DNA of 64,000 nucleotides from Zunongwangia profunda SM-A87 (GCF_000023465.1 NC_014041.1:4827501-4891500); one strand, 5' to 3'. Counted from the stretch's first letter, positions 23,775-33,692 are shown. A program made the numbers and translations. Notes: generated by a model from the sequence alone, not told the origin.

Positions 23775-25055
23775 TTAAAATCTGTCAAAAACCCCTTCAA
23801 TCGTATCGTAAATCTTCTGCATTTCTTTATCTGAAGTGATATAAGGTGCGGTGATATAAATGGTATTTCCAAGGGGACGCAGATAAACGCCATTTTCCAT
23901 AAAATATTCAAAAAGTTGATTTCTCACATTGCCATAACGTTCCATTTCTACATCAAGATCGAATGCAAAGATGATCCCCAAATGCCTAATATTAGTCACC
24001 TTTGGATGCTCTTTTATTTTAGCAGCAAAAATCTGATGTAGATTTTCAATCCGTTTAATATTATTCTGCATCTCTGGAGAGACCAACAATTCAACTCCGG
24101 CTAAAGCAGCAGCACAAGCTAAAGGGTTTGCACTATAAGTATGCCCATGAAACAATCCCTTTGCAATATCTTCAGAATAAAAAGCATTATAGATTTTTTG
24201 CGTACAGCTGGTCAACCCCATAGGTAACAAACCTGCCGTAAGTGCTTTAGACATGCAAACAATATCAGGCTTGATTTCGATATAATCTGAAGCAAAATAT
24301 TTTCCTGTCTTTCCAAAACCCGTCATCACCTCATCAGCAACACATACAATATCATTTTCTTTACAAACTTTCAGGATTTGATTTAGCCCATCTGCATCAT
24401 GAATTTTCATTGCTGCCGCTCCCTGAACTAGAGGTTCATAAATAAATCCTGCGATATTATTTTCTTTAATGAGTTGTTTTAGCAGCTCTAAAACTTCTGC
24501 ATTATTCTCTCCTTTGGGGACTGGAATGCGTTTCACGGCAATAAAATGGTCCTGGAAAGCACCATTATAAACCGATAGTCCAGAAACAGACATCGCTCCA
24601 AAAGTATCGCCATGGAAACCTTCTTCAAAAGCCAGCATCACTTTACGATCATTCCCTAGATTATGATGATATTGCAAGGCCATTTTAATACCGATCTCGG
24701 TTGCTGTAGAGCCATTGTCATTAAAGAACATTTTTTGCTGGCCCTCAGGTAAAATCTTTATCAAAGCTTCAGAAAGTTCGACCGCCGGCAGATGCGTAAA
24801 TCCGCTAAATACCACCTGATCCAAATTCTTCATTTGCATGGCCACGCGATCTGTAATGAAATCGTTGCAATGGCCATAAACACAAGTATACCAGGACGAA
24901 ATTCCGTCGATATATTCCTTCCCATTTTCATCGTATAACCGGGCTCCTTTGGCTTTTGTAATCCCTAAAGCATCACCGGCAATTTTATGTTGGGTAAGCG
25001 GATGCCAAAGGTGCTTTTTATCTCGTTCAGCTAAATTTAACTTATCTTCCATCAT
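23775..25055 (-). CDS. bioA: Adenosylmethionine-8-amino-7-oxononanoate aminotransferase
   Basis: 426 residues, full length. It transfers the amino group of S-adenosylmethionine to KAPA, giving DAPA. Fold-type I PLP signatures: SSWYTCVYGH for substrate binding, FFNDNGSTATEIGIKMALQY, the Asp in CVADEVMTGFGKTG and the PLP Lys in CMSKALTAGLLP (near residue 275). Two ATG codons start it (25055 and 25052). It follows bioD without a gap: the stop of bioD is adjacent to its first ATG. Confidence 0.97.
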   Translation of the reverse strand: MMEDKLNLAERDKKHLWHPLTQHKIAGDALGITKAKGARLYDENGKEYIDGISSWYTCVYGHCNDFITDRVAMQMKNLDQVVFSGFTHLPAVELSEALIKILPEGQQKMFFNDNGSTATEIGIKMALQYHHNLGNDRKVMLAFEEGFHGDTFGAMSVSGLSVYNGAFQDHFIAVKRIPVPKGENNAEVLELLKQLIKENNIAGFIYEPLVQGAAAMKIHDADGLNQILKVCKENDIVCVADEVMTGFGKTGKYFASDYIEIKPDIVCMSKALTAGLLPMGLTSCTQKIYNAFYSEDIAKGLFHGHTYSANPLACAAALAGVELLVSPEMQNNIKRIENLHQIFAAKIKEHPKVTNIRHLGIIFAFDLDVEMERYGNVRNQLFEYFMENGVYLRPLGNTIYITAPYITSDKEMQKIYDTIEGVFDRF

Positions 25056-25676
25056 TTACTTGTTCAGTTTCTCCCGAAATTTATCTGCATATTTTTTAAT
25101 AATTTCAGCCGTAAACCCTTTCTCTTCTTCTACCCGGCCAATTACCGGCACTCCACTCATTTTATGGATAATATCTTCAGTGGTTTTATTTTCATTTCCA
25201 CTGTAAATAATTCCGAAGCAATCTAACCCGCGACTAAACAATGCCTCTAAACTTAACAAGGTATGATTAATACTTCCCAGATAATGGCGTGATACCAAAA
25301 TCACTTTATCGGTAGGTTGGATTAAATCGGCTATCGTCTGGGTTTCATTAAGGGGGACCAATAAACCACCGGCACCTTCTATCACCAAATTATTGTCGGT
25401 ATTCGGACGAATTATATTTTTTGAATTAACTTCTACCCCATCGATTTCTGCTGCGGCATGCGGACTCATGGGTGTTTTAAGGGCAAAGGCATTGGGATGA
25501 AATTTAGTTTTTTCGTTACTGATTAAATCCTGAATTTTATGCGTATCTGAATATGCCAAATCCCCTGCCTGTATAGGTTTCCAGTAATCAGCTTCCAAAG
25601 CTTCAGTCACTATTGCCGAAATCATTGTTTTCCCGACTTCAGTACCTATACCGGTGATAAAATAAGATTCTTTCAT
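25056..25676 (-). CDS. bioD: Dethiobiotin synthetase
   Basis: 206 residues. It closes the ureido ring of dethiobiotin from DAPA, CO2 and ATP. The P-loop GIGTEVGKT opens the protein (residues 9-17); VIEGAGGLLVPL carries the Glu and glycine loop near 100. The catalytic Lys of KPIQAGD is at about 37. It lies between bioF (6 nt upstream) and bioA in the order of the pathway. Confidence 0.96.
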   Translation of the reverse strand: MKESYFITGIGTEVGKTMISAIVTEALEADYWKPIQAGDLAYSDTHKIQDLISNEKTKFHPNAFALKTPMSPHAAAEIDGVEVNSKNIIRPNTDNNLVIEGAGGLLVPLNETQTIADLIQPTDKVILVSRHYLGSINHTLLSLEALFSRGLDCFGIIYSGNENKTTEDIIHKMSGVPVIGRVEEEKGFTAEIIKKYADKFREKLNK

Positions 25677-25682
25677 TTCAAA

Positions 25683-26837
25683 TTAAATTTCTTTTAGGGC
25701 ATTCCTTAAAATACCTACAAGTGATTTTATTTCTTCTTTAGAATTGAAACTATGCAGGCAAAAACGAAGTCTTTCTTTTCCTTTTGGAACAGTAGGCGAA
25801 AGAATAGGTTTTACCAGATAGTTATATTCCTGAAATTTTGAAGCTATTTTTTTTACATTTTCGTTCCCAGGAATAATCGCACATTGGATAGCCGATTCAC
25901 TTTCGATAAAATAATGATCAATTTTAGCTGATTTTAATTCGCTTTTAAAACATCTAATATTAGCTTTTAGTATCTCTAAAGCCGAATTTCCCTTCTCTAA
26001 TTCCTGAAAAACGGCTAAAACCGTAGCTACAGCATGTGGTGGCAAGCCGGTAGTGTATACAAAACTGCGCGCATAGTTAAAAAGATAAGTTTTAAGGTTT
26101 TTACTACCAAAAATCACGGCGCCATGGGCGCCAATAGCTTTTCCAAAGGTATGGATCCTGGCAAAAATCTTATCTTGAAGCCGTAATTGGGTAACCAAAC
26201 CCTGCCCGTGATCACCAAAAACCCCAGTACTATGTGCCTCATCCACTATGAGATAGAAATTATTTTCGTTGCATAAACTAGCTAATTGAAGTAAAGGGGC
26301 TAGATCGCCATCCATCGAAAAAACCGCTTCAGTTACGACATAAATCGAAGAATCTTCTTTAAAATCATGTCTTGACACTTTATCCTGTAGATCATCAATA
26401 TCGTTATGCTTAAATTTATAAGCTTTAGCAGTGCTCATCGAAATGCCATCACGAATACTAGCATGAATCAATTCATCAAAAAAAATAAGATCTCCTTTTT
26501 GTGGCACAGAGGAGAAGAAACCAATATTGGCATCGTAACCCGAATTAAACATTAATGCAGCTTCAGTTTGATGAAATACTGCTAAAAAGTCTTCTGTAAT
26601 TTGATATAATTGATGATTCCCGGAAATAAGTCGGCTACCGGTAGCTCCATTTTGCTTCAGATTATAGGTTTCGCAAAGTTTCTGAGCTTTAGAAAAGATA
26701 GCATGAGAACTGGCAAATCCCAGATAATCATTAGAGTAAAAATCAACATCTTCCCCAGCAATTTTTAATTCTCTAAGCGAATTATTCTGCACTCTTTTGT
26801 CTAGGCTTTTTATAAGCTTGGAAGGAAATCTTTTCAT
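25683..26837 (-). CDS. bioF: 8-amino-7-oxononanoate synthase
   Basis: 384 residues of the alpha-oxoamine synthase family. It condenses pimeloyl thioester with L-alanine. Motifs include DFYSNDYLGFASS, GATGSRLISGNHQLY, the Asp in IVDEAHSTGVFGDHG and the PLP-binding Lys in HTFGKAIGAHGAV (near 234). First gene of bioF-bioD-bioA. A promoter element lies close upstream. No BioH, BioC, BioG or BioZ gene is seen nearby. Confidence 0.96.
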   Translation of the reverse strand: MKRFPSKLIKSLDKRVQNNSLRELKIAGEDVDFYSNDYLGFASSHAIFSKAQKLCETYNLKQNGATGSRLISGNHQLYQITEDFLAVFHQTEAALMFNSGYDANIGFFSSVPQKGDLIFFDELIHASIRDGISMSTAKAYKFKHNDIDDLQDKVSRHDFKEDSSIYVVTEAVFSMDGDLAPLLQLASLCNENNFYLIVDEAHSTGVFGDHGQGLVTQLRLQDKIFARIHTFGKAIGAHGAVIFGSKNLKTYLFNYARSFVYTTGLPPHAVATVLAVFQELEKGNSALEILKANIRCFKSELKSAKIDHYFIESESAIQCAIIPGNENVKKIASKFQEYNYLVKPILSPTVPKGKERLRFCLHSFNSKEEIKSLVGILRNALKEI

Positions 26838-26842
26838 GTAGG

Positions 26843-26850
26843 CAAAATTA
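26843..26850 (-). promoter_or_regulatory. Promoter -7 element of bioFDA
   Basis: TAATTTTG on the minus strand fits TAnnTTTG; its edge is 5 nt from the bioF ATG, so the mRNA would have almost no leader. No biotin-repressor operator that I could recognise. Confidence 0.4.
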
Positions 26851-26946
26851 CAAGTTTACCTGAATTTGCCCTTACAGATTGACGAAAATCGAGTTTTAAA
26901 GAGAAGGCTTATAACTTTAAAACTTATCAAAGTCTAAGTAAAACTA

Positions 26947-27339
26947 TTACATTTTGGTGTGATCTATATTATCTTCTGGAGTATCGTCGATCTCGCTTTT
27001 TAAAACATGGGAATTTCTTTGATACTTTCCTTTAAGATCATCCATTTGTGATTTATCCCAAAGTTTATTGCCTATAAAATAAGAGGCACGCCCAATTAAA
27101 TGCGCACCCACAGGAGCGGTTAAAAATAAGAATAGTACAATTACAAAAGTTCTGGAAGTTGTACTAAGATCGTAAAAATAAAAAGCCACACCACCCAACA
27201 ATAAACCTACACCAAGTGTAGCTGCTTTGGTATTTACGGATATTCTTAAATAGGTGTCTGGCATCCGTATTAGACCTACCGCCGCTAATAAAACGAATAA
27301 TGTTCCTAGTGTAATTACAATGCCTATAAATATATTCAT
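26947..27339 (-). CDS. mrpG: Na+/H+ antiporter subunit G
   Basis: 130 residues with three membrane helices. IVITLGTLFVLLAAVGLIRM and then PDTYLRISVNTKAATLGVGL fit MrpG/MnhG/PhaG. A hydrophilic C-terminal tail (about 90-130) extends beyond the usual length. It overlaps mrpF by 4 nt (ATGA) and closes the operon. Subunit G is a small structural part of the Mrp complex. Confidence 0.92.
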   Translation of the reverse strand: MNIFIGIVITLGTLFVLLAAVGLIRMPDTYLRISVNTKAATLGVGLLLGGVAFYFYDLSTTSRTFVIVLFLFLTAPVGAHLIGRASYFIGNKLWDKSQMDDLKGKYQRNSHVLKSEIDDTPEDNIDHTKM

Positions 27340-27611
27340 TTCTTTTTGCTTCTTCGTTCTAAATAATAACTAAGGGCTACGGTGCTTAAAAATGCAATAA
27401 GCGCCAAAATCATCCCGGTATCCAGTAAAGTAGAACTCCCAGAAGTAATGGTATAAACACCAATAATACCAATTCCGGTAGTGATTAAAAGGTCCAGTGC
27501 AACAATCCTATCTGCAATGCTGGGACCTCTAAAGAACCTTACTAAAATAAGAATTACTGAAAAGGCCAGGATCGGCAATATTACTATTCTACAATATTCA
27601 GCTAAAGTCAT
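27336..27611 (-). CDS. mrpF: Na+/H+ antiporter subunit F
   Basis: 91 residues, three helices. FFRGPSIADRIVALDLLITT is the MrpF/MnhF hallmark. In the Mrp complex it packs near the junction of the A and D modules. One-base overlap with mrpE (TAATG) and a four-base overlap with mrpG show tight coupling. Confidence 0.93.
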   Translation of the reverse strand: MTLAEYCRIVILPILAFSVILILVRFFRGPSIADRIVALDLLITTGIGIIGVYTITSGSSTLLDTGMILALIAFLSTVALSYYLERRSKKK

Positions 27612-28087
27612 TATTTTAAAATCTCTAAAATTCGTTTTTCAAAACCGTTTTTGATTCCGGCAATGAATTTCTCTTTATCTTTTATGTACATAGCATGTAC
27701 ATAAAGCACCTTCTTATCATTGGAAACATCTAAACTTAATGTCCCGGGAGTTAAGGTAATCATATTTGCCAAAAGTGTTATCCCTACATCACTTTGCACG
27801 GTTAACGGAACTTTTACAATACCCGGCGTCATATTAAGTTTTGGTGTCATCACTTCCCAGGCCACCTCTAAATTGGCTTTTACCAGTTCTTTTAGAAAAA
27901 ACAATACAAAAAAGATAAGCTTTGGAACGATGGTAAAATACTTGGCTTTACCTGAACCTCTAGTGATTACCATTAAAATGATATAACTTACTATAAAGCC
28001 AAACAAATAGTTAGCAAAATGGAAATCACCGGTGAGTACTACCCACACAAATGTTAGAAGAATATTAGATAAAAACCTGTTTTTCAT
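27611..28087 (-). CDS. mrpE: Na+/H+ antiporter subunit E
   Basis: 158 residues with two N-terminal helices and a cytosolic part. The motifs ITLLANMITLTPGTLSLDVS and LYVHAMYIKDKEKF are characteristic of MrpE/MnhE. It starts 10 nt after mrpD. Subunit E supports assembly of the complex. Confidence 0.93.
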   Translation of the reverse strand: MKNRFLSNILLTFVWVVLTGDFHFANYLFGFIVSYIILMVITRGSGKAKYFTIVPKLIFFVLFFLKELVKANLEVAWEVMTPKLNMTPGIVKVPLTVQSDVGITLLANMITLTPGTLSLDVSNDKKVLYVHAMYIKDKEKFIAGIKNGFEKRILEILK

Positions 28088-28097
28088 TGTTTCCCTC

Positions 28098-29609
28098 TTA
28101 ACTATTGTTTAAAACCGTATCAATATACTGCTGACTATTCATTAGCTCATTTGCAATCCTGGAAGATAACACCTGAATATGCTCTGCCCCAAAACCGATA
28201 TATAGTGATATTAAACTTAAAAATACAATAGGAAGAATAAATTCTGTTTTCCTTGCTTTACTAATATCACTAAAATACTCAAATTTAGGCTTTTCTGGAA
28301 TCTCTTTTGCATCTTTCCAAAACACCTCTGCCCATAATTTTGCAATAATCACAAGGGTGATAAAACTGGCAAAGACAATAGCTGCCACCGTCCAGTAGTT
28401 CTGGGTTTTAAAACCTTCACCTATTAATGATATTTTAGGCCAGAAACCAGATAATGGCGGGATTCCTACCAAAGAAAATAACGGAATAAAAATCAACAAA
28501 CTCAGCTTAGGGTAATTAGCATAAAAACCACCTAAAGCTCTCATACTGTTTGATGATTTTATTTTAAATATAAGTCCGCTTACCATAAACAGATTCGTTT
28601 TCACCATAATATCATGGATCAGGTAGAAAATGACTCCACTTATGGCGATTTCGGTAAACATGCCTAACCCCGCAATCATATAACCAATATGACAAATAAT
28701 TAAATAGGAAAATACCTTACGAACATTATTCTGCACTAATGCACCTACCCCACCGCTAAAAATGGTTAGTATGGCCAGGACTAATAAAATATCGCCAAGA
28801 AAGACATCCCCCACAAAAATTAAGGTAAATACGCGTATTAAAGCATATACCCCAACCTTGGTTAATAAGCCTCCAAAAATAGCTGAAACCGCTGCGGGAG
28901 GTGTATGATAAGATGCAGGCAACCAGAAATACAATGGAAATATCGAAGCTTTGGTACCAAAACCAATTAAAAATAAAATGGCTGCAACTTCTACAAGTCC
29001 GCGATTTTCTACCGCGGCTACTTTACCGGCAAGATCGGCCATATTTAAAGAGCCGGTTAAACCATAAAGAACTGCGATTGCTGTTAGGAAAATGGTTGAA
29101 GCTAAAATATTAAGTGTAAAATATTTTACGGCTCCTTCCAACTGTGCTTTCTCACCACCAATGGTGATTAACACAAAGGAGCTGATAATGATAATTTCAA
29201 ACCAAACATACAAATTGAATAAATCCCCGGTTAAAAAGGCCCCGGTTAACCCCAACAGTAAAAAATGAAATATTGGGAAATACCCAAATCGCAATCGATC
29301 TTTTATTACTGAACCTGCAGAAAATATTGAAACCGCCAACCCAGAAAGAGCCGTTAAAAGTACCAGGGTAACCGCCAGAGTATCGGCCACAAAAACAATC
29401 CCAAAAGGTGCATCCCAGTTACCGGCATTCACTTTCTGAGTTCCGTTTTCCCAAACGTAATAAAAAACATAACTTGAAAGTATTACAGCAATAATACTCC
29501 CGGTAATGCTTATCACTTTTTGGGCATTAATCTTATTCCAAAAAAACATCAGAACAATGCTTAGGAATAATTGAAATAATAATGGATATATGATTAATTG
29601 TTGCATCAT
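28098..29609 (-). CDS. mrpD: Na+/H+ antiporter subunit D
   Basis: 503 residues, 14 or so helices, homologous to the NuoM/NuoN proton-channel subunits of complex I. Conserved signs are [20 protein letters not shown] with the channel Glu, and [20 protein letters not shown] with the channel Lys. One of the two ion-translocating subunits of Mrp. It overlaps mrpC by 4 nt. Confidence 0.95.
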   Translation of the reverse strand: MMQQLIIYPLLFQLFLSIVLMFFWNKINAQKVISITGSIIAVILSSYVFYYVWENGTQKVNAGNWDAPFGIVFVADTLAVTLVLLTALSGLAVSIFSAGSVIKDRLRFGYFPIFHFLLLGLTGAFLTGDLFNLYVWFEIIIISSFVLITIGGEKAQLEGAVKYFTLNILASTIFLTAIAVLYGLTGSLNMADLAGKVAAVENRGLVEVAAILFLIGFGTKASIFPLYFWLPASYHTPPAAVSAIFGGLLTKVGVYALIRVFTLIFVGDVFLGDILLVLAILTIFSGGVGALVQNNVRKVFSYLIICHIGYMIAGLGMFTEIAISGVIFYLIHDIMVKTNLFMVSGLIFKIKSSNSMRALGGFYANYPKLSLLIFIPLFSLVGIPPLSGFWPKISLIGEGFKTQNYWTVAAIVFASFITLVIIAKLWAEVFWKDAKEIPEKPKFEYFSDISKARKTEFILPIVFLSLISLYIGFGAEHIQVLSSRIANELMNSQQYIDTVLNNS

Positions 29610-29959
29610 GAATCTTCGTCGGTTGCGTTCATTTCGTCCAGATCATCTGTCCTTACCACCTTATGTGCTCTTTTTACCAGAATAATAGCAAAAGACTGTA
29701 ATCCAAAACTAATTACAATAGCTGTTAATATAAGGGCCTGCGGAACAGGATCTGCATAAGCTTCCAAAAACACTTTAGAATTTTCAGGAATAATAGGCGG
29801 CAAACCTTTAGTAATTCTTCCTAACAGAAAGATTAAAAGGTTGGCACCGTTTCCTAATAGAATTATTCCGATAATAAGTTTTACAAAACTACGTCTTAAA
29901 ATCATATAAATTCCAGACGCATAAAGTAAGCCTACTAAAATAGCTAATAATATCTCCAT
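29606..29959 (-). CDS. mrpC: Na+/H+ antiporter subunit C
   Basis: 117 residues, three helices, homologous to Nuo[21 protein letters not shown] and [20 protein letters not shown] are typical of MrpC. The gene ends with an acidic tail. It starts 2 nt after mrpB ends. Confidence 0.94.
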   Translation of the reverse strand: MEILLAILVGLLYASGIYMILRRSFVKLIIGIILLGNGANLLIFLLGRITKGLPPIIPENSKVFLEAYADPVPQALILTAIVISFGLQSFAIILVKRAHKVVRTDDLDEMNATDEDS

Positions 29960-29961
29960 AA

Positions 29962-30375
29962 TTAAGGCGCTTCAGAAATTGTAAAAATGATCGTTAGCGT
30001 TACCCCCACTACAACAAGATAAACCCCCATATCAAAAAACAATGCAGAACCAATACTTCCTAAAACAGGAACATGACCATGGTACCAAAGACCGGTCATA
30101 AATGGTTCTCCGGCAAAAATTATCGGGGAAAGACCGCTAAAAAACGACAAGGCCAATCCTACAGGCATTAAAAAGCCGGGATGAAATCTTAATAGGGATT
30201 TTGTATTTTTTAATCCTTTTGCAAAAGAATGCAACACAAAGGCAATTGCTGCTATTAATCCACCAACAAACCCACCTCCCGGGAGGTAGTGCCCTCTTAA
30301 AAGAATAAAAATGGAGAACAGTAATAATACCGGTAAAAGGTAATTAGATGCTGTTCTTAATATTATGGTTTTCAT
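29962..30375 (-). CDS. mrpB: Na+/H+ antiporter subunit B
   Basis: 137 residues, four helices. RGHYLPGGGFVGGLIAAIAF and LFFDMGVYLVVVGVTLTIIF are the MrpB/MnhB signatures. It is a gene of its own and not fused to mrpA, so the operon is of the seven-gene (group 1) kind. It begins 10 nt after mrpA. Confidence 0.95.
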   Translation of the reverse strand: MKTIILRTASNYLLPVLLLFSIFILLRGHYLPGGGFVGGLIAAIAFVLHSFAKGLKNTKSLLRFHPGFLMPVGLALSFFSGLSPIIFAGEPFMTGLWYHGHVPVLGSIGSALFFDMGVYLVVVGVTLTIIFTISEAP

Positions 30376-30385
30376 AAACTCTTAA

Positions 30386-32698
30386 TTACTGAACTCTATC
30401 TGTTCTTTTTAATCTTAATTTCAACAATCCAAATACTCCGATGGCCGCAATGGTTAATACTGAAATTTCTATCATAGTATCCGCTCCCCTGAAATCTACC
30501 AAAATAACATTTACTACGTTTTTACCATGTGCCATGATATACGAATTTTTAGCATAAAAATCGCCAATTTCTGTATTTACAGGTTCAGAGAGCACTTCTA
30601 AAGCCAATACAGCAATCATCCCTCCAAAAAGCAGGGATAAAATACCATCTCGAATGCGCATCTTATGGTCCTGTATTTTAAGATATCTTGGTAAACGGTA
30701 CAGCACCAGCACAAAGAGAATCACCGTTAAAGTATCTATAGAAAACTGTGTCATCGCTAAATCCGGCGCGCTATAAAACACAAATACAAGGCAAATAGTT
30801 AAACCTACAACCCCCATAGCTACAACTGCCGATAAACGACTGCTAGTAAAAACAGTAAATAATATTGCAATACACATGATAATAAAAACAACCAACTCAT
30901 AAAAGCTAACAGTAGACAACATGGAAGAATCTATATCAAATTTTGTATTGCCTATCATGGTATACCCTACCATCCCGATAAGGAAAAAGATAATAATAAA
31001 TACATAATTTCTTAAATAGCCGTTCTGAAATACGCGGGTCCAAAAAGAAGAAAGATGGGTAAAGCCGGTATTGAATTTCCCCATAAGGCTTTTAGGACTT
31101 GCAAACTCCAGTTTCCCTATAGCTGTTTCTAACTTTGCCGAAGGCTTTATTACAAAATAAAGTATAGTACCTACTGTAATGGTTACCAAACTTAATATAA
31201 ATACGGTATTAAATCCATGCCATAAGGCTAAATGAATTTCTCCAGATTCCCCTCCTAAAGCAGCGACTACGGGTTTGATTAAAGAGCCTTCGATAATAAA
31301 AGGCATTATTCCAAAAACCAAACTCAAAACAGCTAATATAACAGGCGGTACCCACATCAATGCACCGGGCATTTTAGTATCTTTTAAATGATCTGGCAAT
31401 TTACCCTGAAATGGCTTTATCCCGGCTACGAAACCTGCCCAAAGCAATAACATTTTTGTAATCACAATACCTACCAGCAGTATTGTGGCAATAATAGGGG
31501 CATGCATAGTTGCTTCGTAAGTAAGTTCTTTACCTAAGAAACCTATAGTAGGAGGAATCCCAGCACTGGATATTGCGGCAATAATTGCAGCAATTCCTAC
31601 CGGCATCAAAACTTTACGTAAACCAGAAAGCACGGTTACATCACGTGTTCCTGTTTGATGATCGATAATTCCGGTGGTTAGGAATAAGGTTGCTTTATAC
31701 AAAGCATGAACTATAATAAACACGGCCGCAGCTGTAAAAGATGCTGTTGTTCCCATACCTATCAGGAACATTAAAATTCCTAAAGCCGATATCGTTGAAT
31801 ATGCCAGTACGCCTTTAAGGTCTGTCCTGAACAGCGAATGTACCGCTGAATAAAGCATGGTCACACCTCCAACGATGATCAATGTGGTATTCCATATTTC
31901 CTCACCGCCAAGAACCGGTGTAAAACGCATAACCAAATAAATTCCTGCTTTTACCATGGTTGCAGAGTGCAAATAGGTAGAAACCGGCGTTGGTGCTTTC
32001 ATAGCTCCGGGCAACCAAAAATGAAACGGGAATTGCGCCGATTTAGTAAAAGCAGCTCCAAATAATAAGATCACAGCAAGGGAATAATATTCATTCCCTT
32101 TTATTAATTCAGGAGACATATTTAGCATTTCTGCAATACTAAAAGTCCCCGTTATATTTCCTAAAACAATCACTCCAGCTAATAAAAACATTCCACCCAA
32201 ACCAGTGATCCCCAGTGCGACTAATGCTGATTTTCTGGAAGCTTCCTGAGTGTTATTAAAACCTATTAAAAAGAACGAACTAATACTTGTAAGTTCCCAA
32301 AATATGAATAAACTAATCACATTATCAGAAAGCACCAAACCAAGCATTGCCGCCATAAATACACTTAAATAACCATAAAAGCGATCTAAATATTTATGAT
32401 GATGTAAATAAGCCGAGGTATAAGCAAAAACCAGGAATCCAATCCCGGTAATCATAAGGCAAAATAACAATGAAAGTCCATCTAAAGTAAAACCAAGATT
32501 AACGCCAAAAGAAGGTACCCAGTTATAGCTTTCCCTTATTATATTTCCTCCCATAACTTCTGGAATAAACTGAAGAAAATATACAAAGAGTCCCAAAGGG
32601 ATTAGGGAAGATAAAACAGCATACTTCCCTTTAAAAAACTTTCCTGCGAAAACTAAAAGTATTGCAAATAAAAATCCTAAAAGTATTGCTGATATCAT
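30386..32698 (-). CDS. mrpA: Na+/H+ antiporter subunit A
   Basis: 770 residues, more than 20 helices. The first part is NuoL-like: FIFWELTSISSFFLIGF with the channel Glu, and GAAFTKSAQFPFHFWLPGAM with the channel Lys. GIIDHQTGTRD is also conserved. The last about 170 residues carry the MrpA-specific segment (YSAPDLAMTQFSIDTLTVIL, then VNVILVDFRGADTMIEI) that resembles NuoJ and MbhE. It leads the mrpABCDEFG operon, which exports Na+ in exchange for protons and supports salt and alkali tolerance; a marine habitat fits. Confidence 0.96.
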   Translation of the reverse strand: MISAILLGFLFAILLVFAGKFFKGKYAVLSSLIPLGLFVYFLQFIPEVMGGNIIRESYNWVPSFGVNLGFTLDGLSLLFCLMITGIGFLVFAYTSAYLHHHKYLDRFYGYLSVFMAAMLGLVLSDNVISLFIFWELTSISSFFLIGFNNTQEASRKSALVALGITGLGGMFLLAGVIVLGNITGTFSIAEMLNMSPELIKGNEYYSLAVILLFGAAFTKSAQFPFHFWLPGAMKAPTPVSTYLHSATMVKAGIYLVMRFTPVLGGEEIWNTTLIIVGGVTMLYSAVHSLFRTDLKGVLAYSTISALGILMFLIGMGTTASFTAAAVFIIVHALYKATLFLTTGIIDHQTGTRDVTVLSGLRKVLMPVGIAAIIAAISSAGIPPTIGFLGKELTYEATMHAPIIATILLVGIVITKMLLLWAGFVAGIKPFQGKLPDHLKDTKMPGALMWVPPVILAVLSLVFGIMPFIIEGSLIKPVVAALGGESGEIHLALWHGFNTVFILSLVTITVGTILYFVIKPSAKLETAIGKLEFASPKSLMGKFNTGFTHLSSFWTRVFQNGYLRNYVFIIIFFLIGMVGYTMIGNTKFDIDSSMLSTVSFYELVVFIIMCIAILFTVFTSSRLSAVVAMGVVGLTICLVFVFYSAPDLAMTQFSIDTLTVILFVLVLYRLPRYLKIQDHKMRIRDGILSLLFGGMIAVLALEVLSEPVNTEIGDFYAKNSYIMAHGKNVVNVILVDFRGADTMIEISVLTIAAIGVFGLLKLRLKRTDRVQ

Positions 32699-32722
32699 AA
32701 TTGGTTAAAAATCCGTTCCTCG

Positions 32723-32730
32723 CAAATATA
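32723..32730 (-). promoter_or_regulatory. Promoter -7 element of the Mrp operon
   Basis: TATATTTG on the minus strand, 24 nt before the mrpA ATG, matches TAnnTTTG. No clear TTTG lies at the right distance upstream. Confidence 0.5.
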
Positions 32731-32881
32731 ATAGTTATTATTTAAGTTTTATGCGAATTATAAGCGTTAAATATAAGGAGTTCTACTGACTTTGCAATTT
32801 CTTAATGTTTCAAAGTGAGATATAGTAGTTTAGAAAACTTCTTAATAAGAAATGAAGAAAAATTCAATATAAAAGTTATCG

Positions 32882-32912
32882 AATAACAATAATTATTTAT
32901 AATATTGTTATT
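32882..32912. promoter_or_regulatory. Inverted repeat, candidate Xre operator
   Basis: AATAACAATA (32882-32891) and TATTGTTATT (32903-32912) are perfect 10-bp arms 11 nt apart, about 60 nt upstream of the DUF2975/Xre pair. Small Xre regulators often repress their own operon through such sites. Confidence 0.5.
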
Positions 32913-32972
32913 ATTAAACGATAATTATTTTCTCAATGAACCACCAATTCTTCTAAAAACGATTCTTGATAT

Positions 32973-33449
32973 TTGCTTTATTTTTTCGGCTTTTTCCCTA
33001 ATTGCGTTTTATTAGGACTGATAACCGATCTTTTAGCAGGCTCTGATATATCTTTTATTTCTACAGAAAAAATTCCCGAAAATATGAACGAATTCGCTTT
33101 ATGGGGACTTATTATTCTAGAGCTCATTAAAACCGGCGCTTACATTTATGGCCTCTACGTGCTACGCAAATTAATTAGAAGCTTCTTCAGAAATAAGCTG
33201 TATACAAAATTGCAGATAGCATCTTTAAATCTTAGCGGAAGGTTAATTTGTTTATCTGTAATTCTTGGAGCAGTTTCTGAATTTCTAAAAAAGATGATAC
33301 TAGATAATCGTATCACCTTAAATTTTGGGATGGAATTTTCTTTTAGTTCTTTTTGGATTATTCTTGCCTTTGGCATCTTTCTAATTTTTCTTGCCAAAGT
33401 ATTCCAAAACGCGAGACAGCTTAAAAAGGAAAATGAACTTACAATCTAA
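32973..33449 (+). CDS. DUF2975 membrane protein
   Basis: 158 residues from TTG 32973, with four membrane helices. It fits DUF2975 in size, in the helix pattern and above all in its partner: the Xre protein encoded 3 nt downstream (compare yoaS-yozG of Bacillus). The start is doubtful. ATG 32938 (MNHQFF) is followed by a stop after six codons. A different frame between 32950 and 32990 encodes a plausible helix (LLKTILDICFIFS). A one-base error in the T/A runs could therefore hide the true N-terminus. Function unknown. Confidence 0.7.
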   Translation: MLYFFGFFPNCVLLGLITDLLAGSDISFISTEKIPENMNEFALWGLIILELIKTGAYIYGLYVLRKLIRSFFRNKLYTKLQIASLNLSGRLICLSVILGAVSEFLKKMILDNRITLNFGMEFSFSSFWIILAFGIFLIFLAKVFQNARQLKKENELTI

Positions 33450-33452
33450 GCA

Positions 33453-33662
33453 ATGGCGATAATCATTAATCTCGACAAAATTCTGGAGCGCGAAGACATG
33501 AGGAGCAATGAACTTGCCAAAAAAATTGGAATTACTACAGCTAATCTTTCCATTCTCAAAACAGGTAAAGCCAAAGCTATACGATTTTCAACCTTAGAAG
33601 CGATTTGCGAAATATTGAATTGCCAGCCAGGAGACATTCTTGAGTATCAGGATGAAAAATAA
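33453..33662 (+). CDS. Xre-family regulator of DUF2975 pair
   Basis: 69 residues forming only a Cro/C1-type helix-turn-helix: SNELAKKIGITTANLSILKT, then TLEAICEILNCQPGDILEY. It is close to the YozG-like subfamily, which accompanies DUF2975 membrane proteins. Presumably it binds its own promoter region, where an inverted repeat sits at 32882-32912. How the membrane protein changes its activity is not known. Confidence 0.9.
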   Translation: MAIIINLDKILEREDMRSNELAKKIGITTANLSILKTGKAKAIRFSTLEAICEILNCQPGDILEYQDEK

Positions 33663-33692
33663 TTAATTACCTTTAACACTAAAATATACCTC

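Larger units (their letters stand above)
32699..32937. other. Divergent intergenic region, Mrp and DUF2975
   Basis: It holds the Mrp promoter element (32723-32730, minus strand) and the inverted repeat at 32882-32912. No other gene is seen. Confidence 0.5.
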
